This document shows positions 27,961 to 41,322 of a DNA stretch of 64,000 nucleotides, piece by piece. The notes beneath the pieces were generated by a model, which worked only from the letters and a program-made list of their open reading frames with translations, did no database searches and had not been told where the DNA came from. Made by a program: the position numbers and the translations under genes. The first letter of the stretch is position 1; every line of letters begins with the position of its first letter. The stretch is from Stenopsyche tienmushanensis (taxonomy: Eukaryota > Arthropoda > Insecta > Trichoptera > Stenopsychidae). The stretch lies in assembly GCA_008973525.1 (NCBI GenBank), contig WACJ01000257.1, positions 186,001 to 250,000 on the forward strand, read 5' to 3'.

Positions 27961-28636
27961 TCAGGGTCAGTCCAAAAGTTCGTGCGCATTTTCGGATTTT
28001 TTAAAAATAATTTAAATAAAACACAATTTAACATTTTTATCTCATTTACAATATCTCACCATCTTACAGATAGCTTTTTAATTCCATTGCTGTAGAAAGA
28101 GACAGGTTTTGATGGAATAAAACTTGAAAGTCCATTTAGTACATCCTGTTTAGAATTTAACTTTGTTCCTAGTAAAAAAATTGTAAGGCACGAAATAAGT
28201 AAAAAACACTTAGTAAGCAGCATACGGCAAAAACTCCCAATTATATTCACTATTTTTTTGATATACACTATAAACATTTGCATTAATGGCTTAATTCGGT
28301 TCTAACAATTCATAATAAATCGCACCGTACATATCCCACCAAACTCTTAAAAGTTTCTTTTTAGGATGTAAAAACACCCTTGATGTTGAAATTGGTTGCT
28401 TATCTGTCCACTGTCTTTTTTTGTGACGTTTTGCTGATAAATGCTGAATTCCCCAACTTTAAATATTTAAACTACTAATATGCGTCCGATGTTTATGAAA
28501 ATTGGTGATAAACTGACTAATGCATTAGTCAAGCGATGATAAATTTCGACAGGTTCAAAATCTTATATTAAATTGTGTTTTATTTACATATTTAAAAGAA
28601 TCCCAAAAATGCGCACAAACTTTTGGAGTAACCTGA
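27961..28636 (-). mobile_element. Internally deleted mariner element
   Basis: Left end TCAGGGTCAGTCCAAAAGTT (from 27961) and right end, read in reverse, TCAGGTTACTCCAAAAGTTT form inverted repeats of roughly 35 bp with some mismatches. TA lies immediately outside both (27959-27960 and 28637-28638), the target site of mariner/Tc1 elements. On the minus strand are remnants of the transposase. One (28270-28400) contains KKKLLRVWWDMYGAIYYELL, the conserved VWWD region. The other (28056-28165) is the C-terminal part with LNSKQDVLNGLSSFIPSKP followed by FYSNGIKKLSVRW. The catalytic core with the downstream aspartates is missing, there are stops and shifts, and the element is about half of normal length. 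It cannot encode a working enzyme. Confidence 0.88.
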
Positions 28637-28638
28637 TA

Positions 28639-31600
28639 ATACGTTAATACTTCCTAATTTTTAAATACATATAAGTAAATAATTACATATTTATTACAAA
28701 ATTCTGGAGTATTTCCATCAAATGCACTACTAATAATCATTGATGACTCCAATTTTTATCACGTATAGCATTGATAGTGCTTGTTTTCCTTATTAACATG
28801 TTCAAATTTATTTGTGTACTTGATTTTTTATCAATCGGTACCCAAATACATATTTTCGAGTTATTGATTTCCATAATTGATTTGGATAAAAGCTGCAGAC
28901 GAATTACTTCATTTGATCACATTTTGTATTCTTCCGCAGTTCGTTATTTTATAATCCCAGTAACATCTAGGCTTGTGAGTTTTTCAACATACTTTTTCAA
29001 AATTTACTAAACTAAACATTTATTGTTAACGTTCAGACTGTTCTCAGTTGAAATTCATATTAATATTAACACTATTTTAAGAGTTTATTCCATATGCTTT
29101 TCAGATATCGTTACGTTATCTTTTCCTGTAAATGCTTTGGCATAACTGTTTCTTAAATAATGCAACTAAACATTAGCAATTCTCTTTGATCCATCGGATG
29201 TAGAATACTTTTGCTGCTAGGGGATTTAATTATACTGAGACCTGGCTGTATTGATAATATTCTTAATTCAGTTTATACCGAATAAACATTCATTTAGTAC
29301 ATGGACACACATTAATATCTTTAGATTTAGACTACGATCGTCGTCGAAATAATTTTACTTTTTTTATAGATTATATGCCAAAAATTTGTGAATTATATTG
29401 GCGCAGGTTGGCTAAGTCATCGCTCATTCAATAAATTACGGTATAAGTGAAAATACTTATTTAACTGCACATAAATTCGATGGTTTCCCAGATATAAAAT
29501 TTTAAAGCGATCCTTTGAAATGCTGTATAAAATGGAGTAGAAAATTTACGTACATGGAATATTAAAAGAATAAAGAATCTTGTTTTTCAGTTGACATTAC
29601 AAATAATATTAGCGAATCTTTTCTTAACAGTAAGGTGATAATCGTATATTTACGCAGTATTATTAGGTCAGCAAAAACGGTATTAAAAAACTGCCCGTTA
29701 TTATTTAAAAAAATCACTAGAATTCATAATTAAGACAAATACTGGAGCCATAAACAATTAATTTCAAAGAAGATTTTGGATTTCCATAAAATCAAAATAA
29801 ATCTATATTCTATATATGTATATATAATATAGAAAACATTCACCCTCTTCATTTTAAGAAAATTTCGCTATCGCAACTTTCGATGTTCACTAAAATGCCT
29901 CACCTCAAATATGTATTTGACTAAATTGGATAACAATTGCTGTTTGAATGCATTTTATCACAATATAAAATTACAGAGACTTTCCCTTAAATTGTTATTT
30001 TAATAGTGGAACTATCTATTTTTATCAAAATAACATTATTTTTCATCAAATACGGTCTATAACCTTTTTATATAAAAATACAAACAGGCCAAATAGCTCA
30101 AGTGCCTATTTCTACCTTTAAATCAACATTTACAATTTTAAAAAAACATATTTTACGCGTAGTGCGTTATCATCAAGGAATTTGTAGTAAATGCATACCC
30201 AGTGTAATTGATTATCAACATTATTAATTTTCTCATTAAATTATGATTCAATCTTTAAGCAACATTTAAATGGCTCTTAATGAGTGTTTCAAACGAAAAA
30301 CAGCTTTATAAAATTCAAGTTTGAAAGTTTGAAGCTACCATTAGTTAAGTCAACAACTGGTTCATTCATTAAAAATATAATAGGTTTCTTAATGAGAGTA
30401 AATGAATATTAGAAGAGCGGAGCTAACGTTGAGATCTTCTACGCACAGGAGCATCATCTCGAAGATGGCATGCTTCGCACGGTAAACAGAATTAATTAGA
30501 CGATAAATAAATGATGTGCTTCCAAGAAAATTTACTTAACGAAGCGGGTAATTGTTTCGCAATGCTTGGCTCCTTCTATGACGTCTTGTTTAAATAATTA
30601 ATTGTCGAGCTCACCTTCTAATTCACTTCGTCAATCATACTGTGACCTGTTCAGACAGTAAGCCAATACACCACCAGCCATCCATTAACGACAATTAGCT
30701 AAGAGTTTTCACAAAACCTTGAAGCCGAATCTGCTAGCGCCTATAACCGAGATTGTAAACAGACACCTAACCCAACCAACCTTCGCCAGAATAGGATACT
30801 TAACGGCATAGTTATCCTTCACAAATATTATCCTCGCTAGCACCCTTTCCTTTAACAAAGTGATATTTACATTCTTGACAACATGCATTTTTGACCAAAT
30901 TTCAGTCAGGAGCTAAAGAAAGAAACTTGTTCTGCATAATTTATGAATGGCCTCAGTGACATTGATTTTTACGATCTCGATGTGTTCAATGTTGAGTGTG
31001 ATGATTATATTTAACATAGATTTAATTCGTTTAAGTGCTACGCCAAATTTCGCAAATTCTTATCAATAATCTGATGCAAAAAATGACAAATTTAAAAATA
31101 CGCAAAATTTAAAAAAAAGCATGAAATATAAACCGATTTAATTTATTTCTTCATAAATATTCCTAAATTAAACTATTACAGACAAAATTAAATAAATGCA
31201 AACCACCACGATTGCGTACATGCATACATGATTTATAATTATTTCAACGTCTATACATCGCCACCCTGCACTTTTGACAAAAAAAATCATTTTTTCACTC
31301 CTTGTGTTCAAATATAAACGTTTATAAGATCCTTTACAATATTCAGTATGTCTTCTAAAAATAACAATAGAGAGATGAGATTACTGACCAGTTTGTTACT
31401 AGATATATTGTAATTGTGCCTTTACGCGGAAGTTGTTACCAATAATGATGATTTTAGTCCTAATATATATTTTGCCGTTGGACAAAAATCAGTAGAGCTT
31501 CAAATTTCACAAACATGTACTACATAATTACAACTTTTTTAAATTATTTATTATCGAAAATTTGATCAAAAATCTTACAGCCGAAATAAATATTTATGCA

Positions 31601-34600
31601 GCAATAGCAATAGCAAAATATGAAATCATTTTTCTTAAAAATTATGCGAATTTTGGGATCACGTCTTGTTGAATTCGCCAATCAATATCAGCTTCATTTG
31701 GAAGCACAGAAGGAATAAAAATTTGTACAATTTGGTAACGGTTCATACATTTTATGATGTATTTTATGATGTATTTTAAAATCTATATGATGATTTTTTC
31801 GTGTTTATAAAGCAGACACTGTAACGAATCATTTAATACTTCATTCAAAGAAACCTTTTCCGCTTTTCATGGATTTGAAATTTATTAAATTTAACAGAGT
31901 TTATCCATAGCTCCTCAGCCCTTCGAATATAAGAGGATACATTTTATCTTTGAAAAACTTTTGTATCCCCCAGTATCTCTAATATATATACGAAAAGGCT
32001 TCGCTTGTAGGAGATATGAGCCTGTTTCCGATTCGGGTCACGTAAGTCAAAAGTACAATCCGATAAACTAGAGCTTTATCTCACATCATACGTCATGTTG
32101 TATAGTGCTTCAAATATCACAATTTTACTCATTGCAGAACAAATTCGACAAAACTTACGACCGTATAAAAATTTAATATCTTCCGCATTTATCTCCGACG
32201 TATGACGGATCAAATGGCTTAAACCTGCTGAAATTCGTAATTAGATATGGCCGGAAGCTGTAGAAATAAAAATGAAAATAGCAGAGAGATATTCCAAGTG
32301 AAGGAGAAAAGGCAAAAAGACATTATACGAATTCGTAGATGTCGGGAAATTGCTATCGAATAAAATGAGATGCAGACGAGCTTTTTATGGTGAAGTACAC
32401 GTCACGTTGAAAACGTTCCTCCTCTCGTTCTCATTGCTCCTATCTACACCCATTCAACAATGATGAAAAACTCTGGGATATGTCATGTCCATTGAATTCC
32501 GACTACTTTTTTTCTTTTTCATCTGTCGAAACCATTTCAAACGAATTCGTACGACGGTTTTAATGCTGCCATCATTAGTATCCACCACACTATCAGCACG
32601 CCATTTACCCTTTTCGTATCCAGCTGTGATGGAGATACACGAAGTAAATTTGAAAGCTGCAAATAAAGGATTATACCTGTAAAATATCCGATATATTTCA
32701 TATAATAATAATACGGTATCAATATATCTGCATGAAAATGTTCGATGGCTCGATTACGTGGCTGACGACAATCTCCAATCAGTTGGTGGACAATAAACTC
32801 ATTTTCTATAGCATATACAAATTAATTGAGCAAATTTCTAAACCCCAGAAAACAGTACGTTGAGGCATACTGATCTGCACGATCGACACCGCTCTTAAGT
32901 TTTATATAATTTATTTTTCTACATTAAGCTTTTTGGAGGTAACTTCGATTCCACCTCGTAAAATTAATATTACAAGAGTCATTTCTGCATTATTCCAGTT
33001 GGTCAAGCATGTAACAATACTCTTATCCTTCCATGCTAAAACTAATGTATTTCTTTTGCGGCATGCTGCTGTCTATTTCCCGCTTAATTTTGTTTTTTTT
33101 TTGTTGGTCCCGGTAAATGCTCCCTATTTGTCAAGATAGTTCTTCTCGGGTGGCATTTCAATTTCAATAATTCTTCAGCCAAGACAAAGCTCATATCCGC
33201 ATCAAACCGAGTGGTGAGCGAGAGTCACCGAGAGGGTTAATGCAGATTTTTTAATTTATAGGCTGCAACCCAAAATTGGTTCGCTGTGGCTTTCAAAATG
33301 GGTCGCTGTAACTTTTCAATAAAATTAACGAATTTAAATTACAATAATTAATAATCAAACTAAGTTTTTAAGCAATTATGAAAAAATGATTATGTCTGCT
33401 ATATAAATAGTACTGTTTGCAACTATTGCATTTAGTAAAAAAGGAATAAGATTGAAAAGAAAATAATTTCTTCAAAAGAAAAAAACTGCAGTTGAAATGA
33501 CCACAATATTACTTAGCGTATTGCAAACTTAGACGAAGATACTTTATTTAAACACCTTTAAAAAAGGATGTCAGTGAAGCAGGAAAAAATTTGCTGTGCA
33601 TGTGAGGATCTACGACAAATAAACACAAAACAATTGCAAACGAAACGAACGACCACATGGACAACTACACGCAAGACAATTTTGCAGATAGTGTTATACT
33701 ATTCAATATAAGATGCAAAATGGAAATTCAATGGTAAGAAACTGATGATTTATTTAAAATATAAAGTACAATTGATATCCGAACAGAAGTTCAGATATTT
33801 ATAAATATTGATAATCCATTTAATATTATAATATACATTTTTTTTATAAAATTTTAAGATACTTCATTTCATCTTTAGCAGTAGCTGGTTATGCACGCCG
33901 TGAAAACTATTTTGTATATGCTTTCCACAGACACATTCAAATAAACTTCTTCTTTATTTCTTCAATTGTCTTATATAGAAGAGATTTATCTTAAAAATGT
34001 TAATATATAATTATTTCTGCTATCCAAAAAGTATGCATACAACGATGACAAATTTTGTTCAATGTTAAAAATGCGTATTGAATAGAATATAATATATTAA
34101 TATAAGCCTATCCGAAAGCTTTTTTAAATTTTATTAACTGATATATATTGCACAGTAGAAGCTTCTACATTACTTTAAGTTTGAAAGAAACATTTTCGAG
34201 CATCTCCGAGATCAAACCTCCACTTCGTCCGAAACCACTGTCTTCTTTGAACTTGTTAAGTAGCACACAGAGCTCTTCAAGGTATCTTAAATTTAGTAAC
34301 AACAAACCTATCGAAACACCTCGTCTAAGCTGGAATAATCGGGTAGACATATAGTATGGGTAGTAGAAAGGAAAAGGCTCTGAACAGACGAAATTGGCGG
34401 AATACGTTTTCGGTACCCAGGGCTTTGTAACGCATTCGTGGACACGTCTGCGATTGCAGACAGATGTGATAAGTGTTTATTGAGGCGGATATGTCTGCAA
34501 ATATAGGCGCGCGTTTCTATGTGTGCGTGTTCCTACATACCGCCAGTTGTGTCCAAGTTAAGACCTAATTATGCCGATTACATATTAGAATTACATTTTG

Positions 34601-35451
34601 GTTATAATGTAACTGTAATTATATTTTTTATAAACAGATATGAGGAATGTACCAGCGTCAATGATTCTGAAGCTGAAAACATACCTCCTAATCAAAATAA
34701 TCCTGCTTAACAACAAAATGATGATGCAGGAATATAAAAAAAATTGGAGATACGCCTATAGAAATGTTTAGAAGAATATGGATTGGGTTTTTTTATAGAA
34801 TGTACGAATGTTTATGGAAAAAAGTTAACGAAAACTGATTTACCAAAAACGAGAACAAATTCAATGAAATGAATAATATGGAATTGGAAAAAAAATGAGT
34901 TGTGTGCTCGGTGGGTTTCTTAGGCTTTTCGACACTAAGAAAAACGTTTTCATGAAATCCGTTGTATTATCATTTAATATTTTCTTATGTAATGTCAGGT
35001 AGAAGATTCGAAAAATTATTGAGATGATTCCACAACAAACAATAATGACAGGATGTCAAAAATAAATCCAATTGTCAACATCGTTGTTTCGAATTCTCAA
35101 AATGTCTCCATTGAATTGTCACAAAATATATTAATTTGGAATTAGGGCTTACAAAATATGCACGTCAATAGTGACAGGAAGTTTAAGAGCGGAAATCGTC
35201 GTTAATCTGTGTCCGCGAATGCGTTAATTGGACTCTGTGAACCACTTATTTTAGTAAGAATATTATATCAGTTAAATAAAGAATAAAGACATTCGAACAA
35301 ATTGAACCAGCTTTTCTAGTCAAATCATTTGTAATATTTGAAGAAAAATTAAATTGATGTAACTTTATATGTCATCTCGTAATCATTAAAATCGGTAAGG
35401 TGTCGAAATGATTTCTTCTCTACATTATGCTTCATTTAAGTCATAAAAATT
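28639..35451. other. Gene-free region
   Basis: No supported gene. It is AT-rich apart from a balanced-composition island at 30410-30880 and one at 32200-32480. The sequence at about 33240-33320, with paired GGTCGCTGTAAC-like and GGTTCGCTGTGG motifs, might be an old transposon end but has no partner. Confidence 0.4.
30410..30880. promoter_or_regulatory. Candidate regulatory island
   Basis: Balanced composition without an open frame and with several TAATTA/AATTAATTG-type sites, embedded in AT-rich DNA about 5 kb beyond the 3' end of the ankyrin-repeat gene. The interpretation rests on composition only. Confidence 0.2.
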
Positions 35452-38400
35452 CTACAAACCTATTCCATCTTTTATATCAGGATCAGCCCCGGCAATCAAT
35501 AGCTTTTTAATGATTTCAGTGCTCTCATATGCTATTGCTAACATTAATGGCGTATCCTCATATTGATCTTTCGTATCTAAAGGCGTACCTGCGATGAGTA
35601 ATAGAGTGACCTGTAATTTTTGGAGATTTCATTTAAATATAATTTAGTACTATATTAAAACAAAGCTATTTGATTTTCACTTATTTATTTCTATATAATT
35701 TTTAAAAAAAAATTTTTTGGTTTTATAAAAGAGTCAAAAATTTCCCTTTTATACTATCTACAGTCAAAACCCACTGGATTTTACAAGAAGGGCATAGAAA
35801 ATTTAAAATAAATGTGGCAGAAGGTGATAGTAGATATATTATAGAAAATTGTTTTGTATAAGAAAAGATCAAATAATTTTAAAAATAATTCATTTGAATC
35901 GCATTGAAAAAAAACGAAATTACTTCCAGATAGCCCTAGTATTTAATTAAGATTTCTTGTTTTATAAACTGTACTCACCATTTCGATACACATTGAAGAA
36001 ACAGCATAGTGCAATGCGGTCAAACCATATCTGTCAATATGGTACAAATTTGCTCCCCGAAGGATTAAATATTTCACCACTTCCAAACGCTCATGACTGC
36101 ATGCGAGCAACAAAGGAGTGTGACCTTCATCTTCAATAACAGGGTCTATATCGCAACCTGAAACGAAAATAGATTTATTACCTAAGTACTGTTTCTACGA
36201 TCAACAACTGCAAGAAAACCAGCCTGCGAATCAGCTCTGTATATCTGAATGTGAGTATTTGAGCAAAGGCAAAAAGGCTATGATATTAGTCAGAAGAAAC
36301 TGTAAACAGGTGAACTGGTAATTCGGAATAAATGTGTATTTTCGAACTTTGGCCCCAAACTTAACTTATATTTATTTGCCAATGAAATGAGGAAGCGATT
36401 CGTTTTGCTTAAACTTCTGTCTTTATTTGCGGTATGCATTTTTGAAAAACGTTGATTTGGTGGAAAAAAGTGCAAACTAGGCCTTAAATTTCAATCTTCA
36501 AAAAGTTACACATTTGTTTGCGCTATTGAGCTATTTTTACGTTAATACACACCGCATAAAGACAATTTATCGTCATCACAAACTCGCATAGGTTTCGTAA
36601 TAATTCATAATTCCACAAAGCTTCAATCCAATGACTTCAATGTACATAAATATACGCTCACTGAAATTACTTCATGTTAAAAATGAAATACTTTTCAATT
36701 GGAAAAATGAACTTTGTAAAAAAAGAAAGTAAAAACTGTTGAACCATCTCTTATTAAATTCACGCGGAACCTAAAACGTCAAATTAAAATTGATTTACGT
36801 GAGAAGTCGTTTCTAATACGCATATAAACTGTAAAATTCCATTATAAAGTATTTTTAAAAAAACGAATTAACTTAAATGTGGAAAACAAAATTTGTCACT
36901 GTAGTTTTAGTGTAATTTTATATAGAATTCAACCTCTTTAGTTGAAAATATGGAACAAGAATTGCTTATTTTCTTTATTTAATTGCAGCAAGTAAAATAA
37001 TTCCTTAATCTCAGTTGAACAGGAGCTAATCGTGTCATTTTTTGTTAACGAAAAATATGTACTAGAGCAATTGCACCAAAAAAAACATGCATTTAGGGGG
37101 TTTATTGCATTTTTTTGAGCTTTGAGCTATCCGCGTTTTATAGAATCAGCATTAATCGAGAAAGTGTTAAACGAGGTCCAACTGTACTGAAAATAACCCA
37201 CAGGATCGAAGGCAATCTCGCGCTTATAAACAAAATTCCATTGAAATTAACATCACGAATAAACGTCACCAAGATATTTAAATAATTTAAATTTGGTCAA
37301 AACAGACGAACAAAGTATCTTTTGCACTACTTCTCTCTAGTTTTCAAAAAACTGCTATCAATAAAAACAATACGGGGAAGTAGAATAATTAAAATGACGT
37401 TATGCCTTTAGTGAGGATAAATTTCTTACGATCCTTCACAGAATTAAATAGTTCACGACTCATGAATAGTGGATATTAAAGACATTTGTTTGTAGTCTTC
37501 AAATGTAAAGAAACCATGCAATGAAGATTTCATCGATAAAAGAGTAATTAGTTGAAGTCCATTTCCGAATACAGAAAACTTTTGAATTTCAAAAATTGTG
37601 GAAAAATAGGTATTATCATTGAATTAACAGTGTGGCGTCGATAATTTTGTAACATACGCATGTTTTAGTTGTTTCGTTTATTCAGATATACAAAATACAA
37701 TCACTGATTTTAGTTTCGCGTAACGTACTAACCTGCATTGATGAGTATCTTGACAATATCAACATGACCATTCATGGCTGCATGATGCAAAGGTATCTTG
37801 CCCGAATCATTTAAAATGTCAGGCGACTGCTTCGCTTTGATCAAAGTATCAACCTGGGAATTGAAAATAAGGAAATGATATTACTATATATGTTTTTTTA
37901 TGGAAAACAGAAATTATTCAATCAACTGATAATTCTCCTTAAGGGGCTTTATTGCACCATATTAAACGGTTTGCCTGTTGCTTTCAGCGTGCGATATATG
38001 AAAGGTCTGATTTTGTGAATAGATGAATGCTAGCAAATACATATCAGTGTACTTATAGATAGACCATTGAGAACAGACTCAATCATCTTTTCTTCAAGTT
38101 CAAATTTAAAAGAGATACACTTACACACTTTAAAAAAGGCGGATTATCAATATTTTTTGCTTTTTGCTAGTGGGGTTATTCTGAGTAGTCTGCAATCTCA
38201 TTATCTTCGGAAATTACTCAACGAAACTATTTTCTTAATTGAACTTTTGAATATTAATAATATTTATAAATTTGTGATTTTGTAAGAAGTTATGTTAATA
38301 AAAGTAAAGTAAATACAGTGTTTTAAAAAGAAAATGACTTGAAGACACACTTTACTTCGAGGCACAAATATCACCAAAAAATGTATGAAAAATCAGAAAA

Positions 38401-41322
38401 AATTTTAGCTCCTAGGAAAAAGCCTAGGAGCTTGTAAAAAACTTATTTTATTTATACTGTAAGTTCTGTGGTTGAGTAAAGGAAAAATGTTGAAATTATT
38501 CTGTGAATTGAATCAAATTTAACGAATATGAAAAGAAACCGTTAATAATGGAAAATGGACGCTCATTTAAATAATTTACCAAAAAGCTTGCAGATTGAAC
38601 TTAAATGGCTTATAAAATGTATTTAAAGAAGAAAAATATTCAAAAATACGTGCCTTTACATTTTTTTAATTACAAATTTAAAAAAAAATACAAATCAAAA
38701 AAATCAGGCAAAAGTTTAAAAAATCATCTTTTTGGGTTCAAATCTACAGGTTTTGTACTACATCTTTAAAAGCACATATATATTATAAAAGCCAAGTCAA
38801 AGTAGTCTGTATAATCCTTCAGAGACTGCAAACTACCACATGGCTCCTGAGTCAAAGATGAAATGATAATTTGACCCAAGAACCAGGAAAGGTTGCCCAT
38901 CCTTTTATCATATCACTCAACATCACAACATTTTTAGCACTTAAACAGAGGATGACGATAAACTAAACCGCTGTAGGCAGAGGCTCCGCTATCTAAACAG
39001 CTCTGGATGATGTCAAAAAAGGTGGTTCCAAGAAGAAAGAGAAAATAAAATTATTACTTTCTTCGATTGCATCATTTATTTACCAATAATCTGGACTTCG
39101 CGAAAATTAAGAGACGAAGGCGATAAATGCAAGTGAAGTGTCGGAGCGGGGGCGCTCGCGAGGTAGAGTCCCCAAGCAGCACCCTGTTCCCACATACTCG
39201 TCGAGGGTTCGTTTTACTTTTGGACCGTTGTGTAGCCGGACGGATGGATGGGGGTAGACGGGCATCGAACATAAAAACTCTCTTCTTAAATAACTTCTTT
39301 ATTAGATATGAGAGAGAGATCTGTCTACGAGAAGGATACCTTCCTGCAGCCAAAGCTAACGACTCCCAACGACTCTTGCCTCCTGCGTGGTGTCGTGGTG
39401 TGTATGCACCGACAGCAGTGCATGGGCAAGATAATCCCGAAATTATCACTATTTAATATACATAGTGGATTAATAACACAACTTGGAAAAAAACTAAGAA
39501 AATGAATATCTTGAAGTCAACCTACCTTAAAAGAACAGTTTAAAAAGAGCAAGCGTATGTGCTGCTACAGCACCTTTCAACTCGGCTTTACTCCTGTTCT
39601 TACCCAAATTTGCAACCCAGAAATTTTTAAATCCTTAATTTTTAATCCGTATGGCAAAATTTTTCGAGCTTAACCATTCGTCTGATGAATTTATTATTGA
39701 TATTTTGATTGAGTTATCTACAATTCAAATAATTTGTTAAACCTCTTCCCAAATCATAAATATAATGCTTCCACAGTGCTCTGTACCGAGTCATCCCCTC
39801 TACATACAGAAAAGAGCTTTAGCAGTAATGCTGTATAATACATCTAAATTATTTACCCCATAAACGTTGTCTTATAATACTTACGGCTCTAAGGTGTCCA
39901 CCTGCAGCAGCCTCGTGCATTATTGTTCCATATTTTTTATTTGAACTTGTGGTATCAGCACCTGCATCAATAATCACTTTCAGCACATCAAGATATCCTG
40001 CAGCAGCAGCCGTATACATGATGGAGCGTCCATTGCCCAGTCGGGCATTTTTATTGCAACCTATGAGAATATATTAATAATAATTACACAGATATAATGT
40101 AGCAAATCCGTAGGATTGCTGTGCAAATCTGTCAATTTTATGATTTTCTTTTTAAGATTTTGCATAGGAATGATAAAACTCGGATAATGAAGCCACTCCA
40201 GAACGGTACACGAAGCATCATATAAGCACCGGTCAAAATTAATCGCTCGGCACCCACCAAATAAGTCAATTACATTATTCCTTCTGCGTTACATATTCAA
40301 GATCACTTATTTGAGTTGTTGCAGTAATTAAATTATACTACTATATAAGCATTCGTTATGATGTAGATCTTTAAAAATAGTGATCTACCCTAGTATCGTG
40401 TCTGTTGGGAAATTTGTTAATAATGTAACTGTAACCTAAATGCACACCAGAAATTAATGATACAGTTCTTACCGCGAGCTATAAGTATTCTTGTAGCATC
40501 TGCATATCCCTTGATAACGGCCGATATTAAATGGTTGTCATCAACTGTGCATTTTTGAAGGATCCTTATGTACTCTTTCTAATGAAAATAAATGTAAAAA
40601 AATTAAATATTTGATTGAAATTGGATGAAGGCGGGACCCTGTACTATCATTAAAGCGGTTGTCTCATAAAAATCGACCGGAACTGAATCCTTATTCAGAA
40701 ATCATTATGATGGAAGAAGGCTGCGCTGGTTTATCATTGAATAGCTCGTTAAAATATGCTGGTTTTTATAAATATTTTCAAAAACCTCCAAAGCTAACTT
40801 ATTAATAAATCAAGATTTAAAAAAGGGCTACCTCTTCCTCGCTCGTATTTTCCTGGAATTTTTCTTCAGGATCGGGAATATTGTCAACCTCATTCACTAC
40901 TTGTGGTTCTTGATGCACTATAAATAAATTTTATAGAAATTATTGGTAAGTGGAAAATATTACAGAATACGGTGCTTTGTTTTATGTCAATTGATTATAT
41001 GAAAAAACTTCTATAAACTTTGATATTCCACAATAAGTTAATCTAAAAAATGACATTGGAAAAAAATCACAAAATACTCACAGTTATTTTTATCTTGATT
41101 CTGTTTCTCGGATAGCTTCTTTTCCACTTTAAGATTATTTTTAAGTGTTTCATTTTCTGTGGATTGTTTCTTGATCGTAAAGAATAAAAAATCTATCCAT
41201 TCTGGTTTTAGTTGTCTATTTTGTGTCCACGTTGACTGCAAAACTTCTATCAACAGATCATGTGGTAAATCGAATGAATTCATTTTAGAGCTCCACGCTA
41301 ACGACAATGAACGTTCTGACAT
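35452..41322 (-). CDS. Seven-exon ankyrin-repeat protein (355 aa)
   Basis: I assembled this gene by hand on the minus strand. Coding exons are 41322-41082, 40917-40832, 40578-40473, 40060-39885, 37853-37733, 36157-35979 and 35610-35452 (241, 86, 106, 176, 121, 179, 159 nt; 1068 nt in all). Every intron starts GT (GTGAGT, GTAGCC, GTAAGA, GTAAGT, GTTAGT, GTGAGT) and ends AG, and the phases join without a break. A TGA lies in frame directly before the chosen ATG; Met14 is the alternative start. Residues 1-80 hold a short hydrophobic/helical part and a Lys/Glu/Asn/Gln-rich, possibly coiled stretch; 82-109 is an acidic linker. Seven ankyrin repeats follow at about 122-151, 155-184, 188-218, 221-251, 255-284, 288-317 and 321-350, with typical signatures such as IPLHHAAMNGHVDIVKILI and TALHYAV. 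No signal peptide, membrane segment or enzyme domain is visible, so it is probably a soluble protein-binding scaffold. The partner is unknown and I cannot assign a named orthologue. Confidence 0.88.
36158..37732 (-). other. Intron 5 of the ankyrin-repeat gene
   Basis: This 1575-bp intron runs from GTTAGT at 37732 to a CAG acceptor at 36158 and interrupts the glycine codon 244 after its first base. It is AT-rich, with no recognisable coding sequence or repeat. Confidence 0.75.
38407..38432. repeat. Perfect 10-bp-arm hairpin in intron 4
   Basis: Arms AGCTCCTAGG (38407-38416) and CCTAGGAGCT (38423-38432) are exact reverse complements around the 6-nt loop AAAAAG. It lies inside an intron and is not followed by a T run on either strand that would suggest a terminator. 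Function unknown. Confidence 0.8.
39110..39440 (-). mobile_element. Possible solo-LTR-like insert in intron 4
   Basis: This is a GC-rich block inside an otherwise AT-rich intron. Read on the minus strand it has an AATAAA polyadenylation-type signal (39298-39303) in the middle, which would fit the R region of an LTR, and GC-rich sequence on both sides. Both strands stay open for more than 100 codons, but the peptides are low-complexity and resemble nothing I know. I could not define TG...CA ends or a target duplication with certainty. It could equally be a conserved regulatory island or another element type. Confidence 0.25.

Larger units (their letters stand above)
37854..39884 (-). other. 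Intron 4 of the ankyrin-repeat gene
   Basis: This is the longest intron of the gene, 2031 bp between repeat 3 and its continuation in exon 5. It is mostly AT-rich and unremarkable. It contains a GC-rich insert at about 39110-39440 and a perfect hairpin at 38407-38432. No missing exon is implied: the flanking exons join inside one ankyrin repeat (HLRA followed by VDTLI) with the correct spacing. Confidence 0.75.

Noticed and set aside
31750..31780. Short repeat of TTTATGATGTAT
   Set aside because: Only two units; ordinary simple sequence in AT-rich DNA. No CRISPR-like array exists anywhere in the window.
33240..33320. hAT-like transposon end with GGTCGCTGTAAC
   Set aside because: No opposite end or target duplication could be located.
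39072..39456. Open frames of 125 (minus) and 109 (plus) codons in intron 4
   Set aside because: Both strands are open because the block is GC-rich. Neither peptide has a recognisable domain, and the host gene splices across it cleanly.
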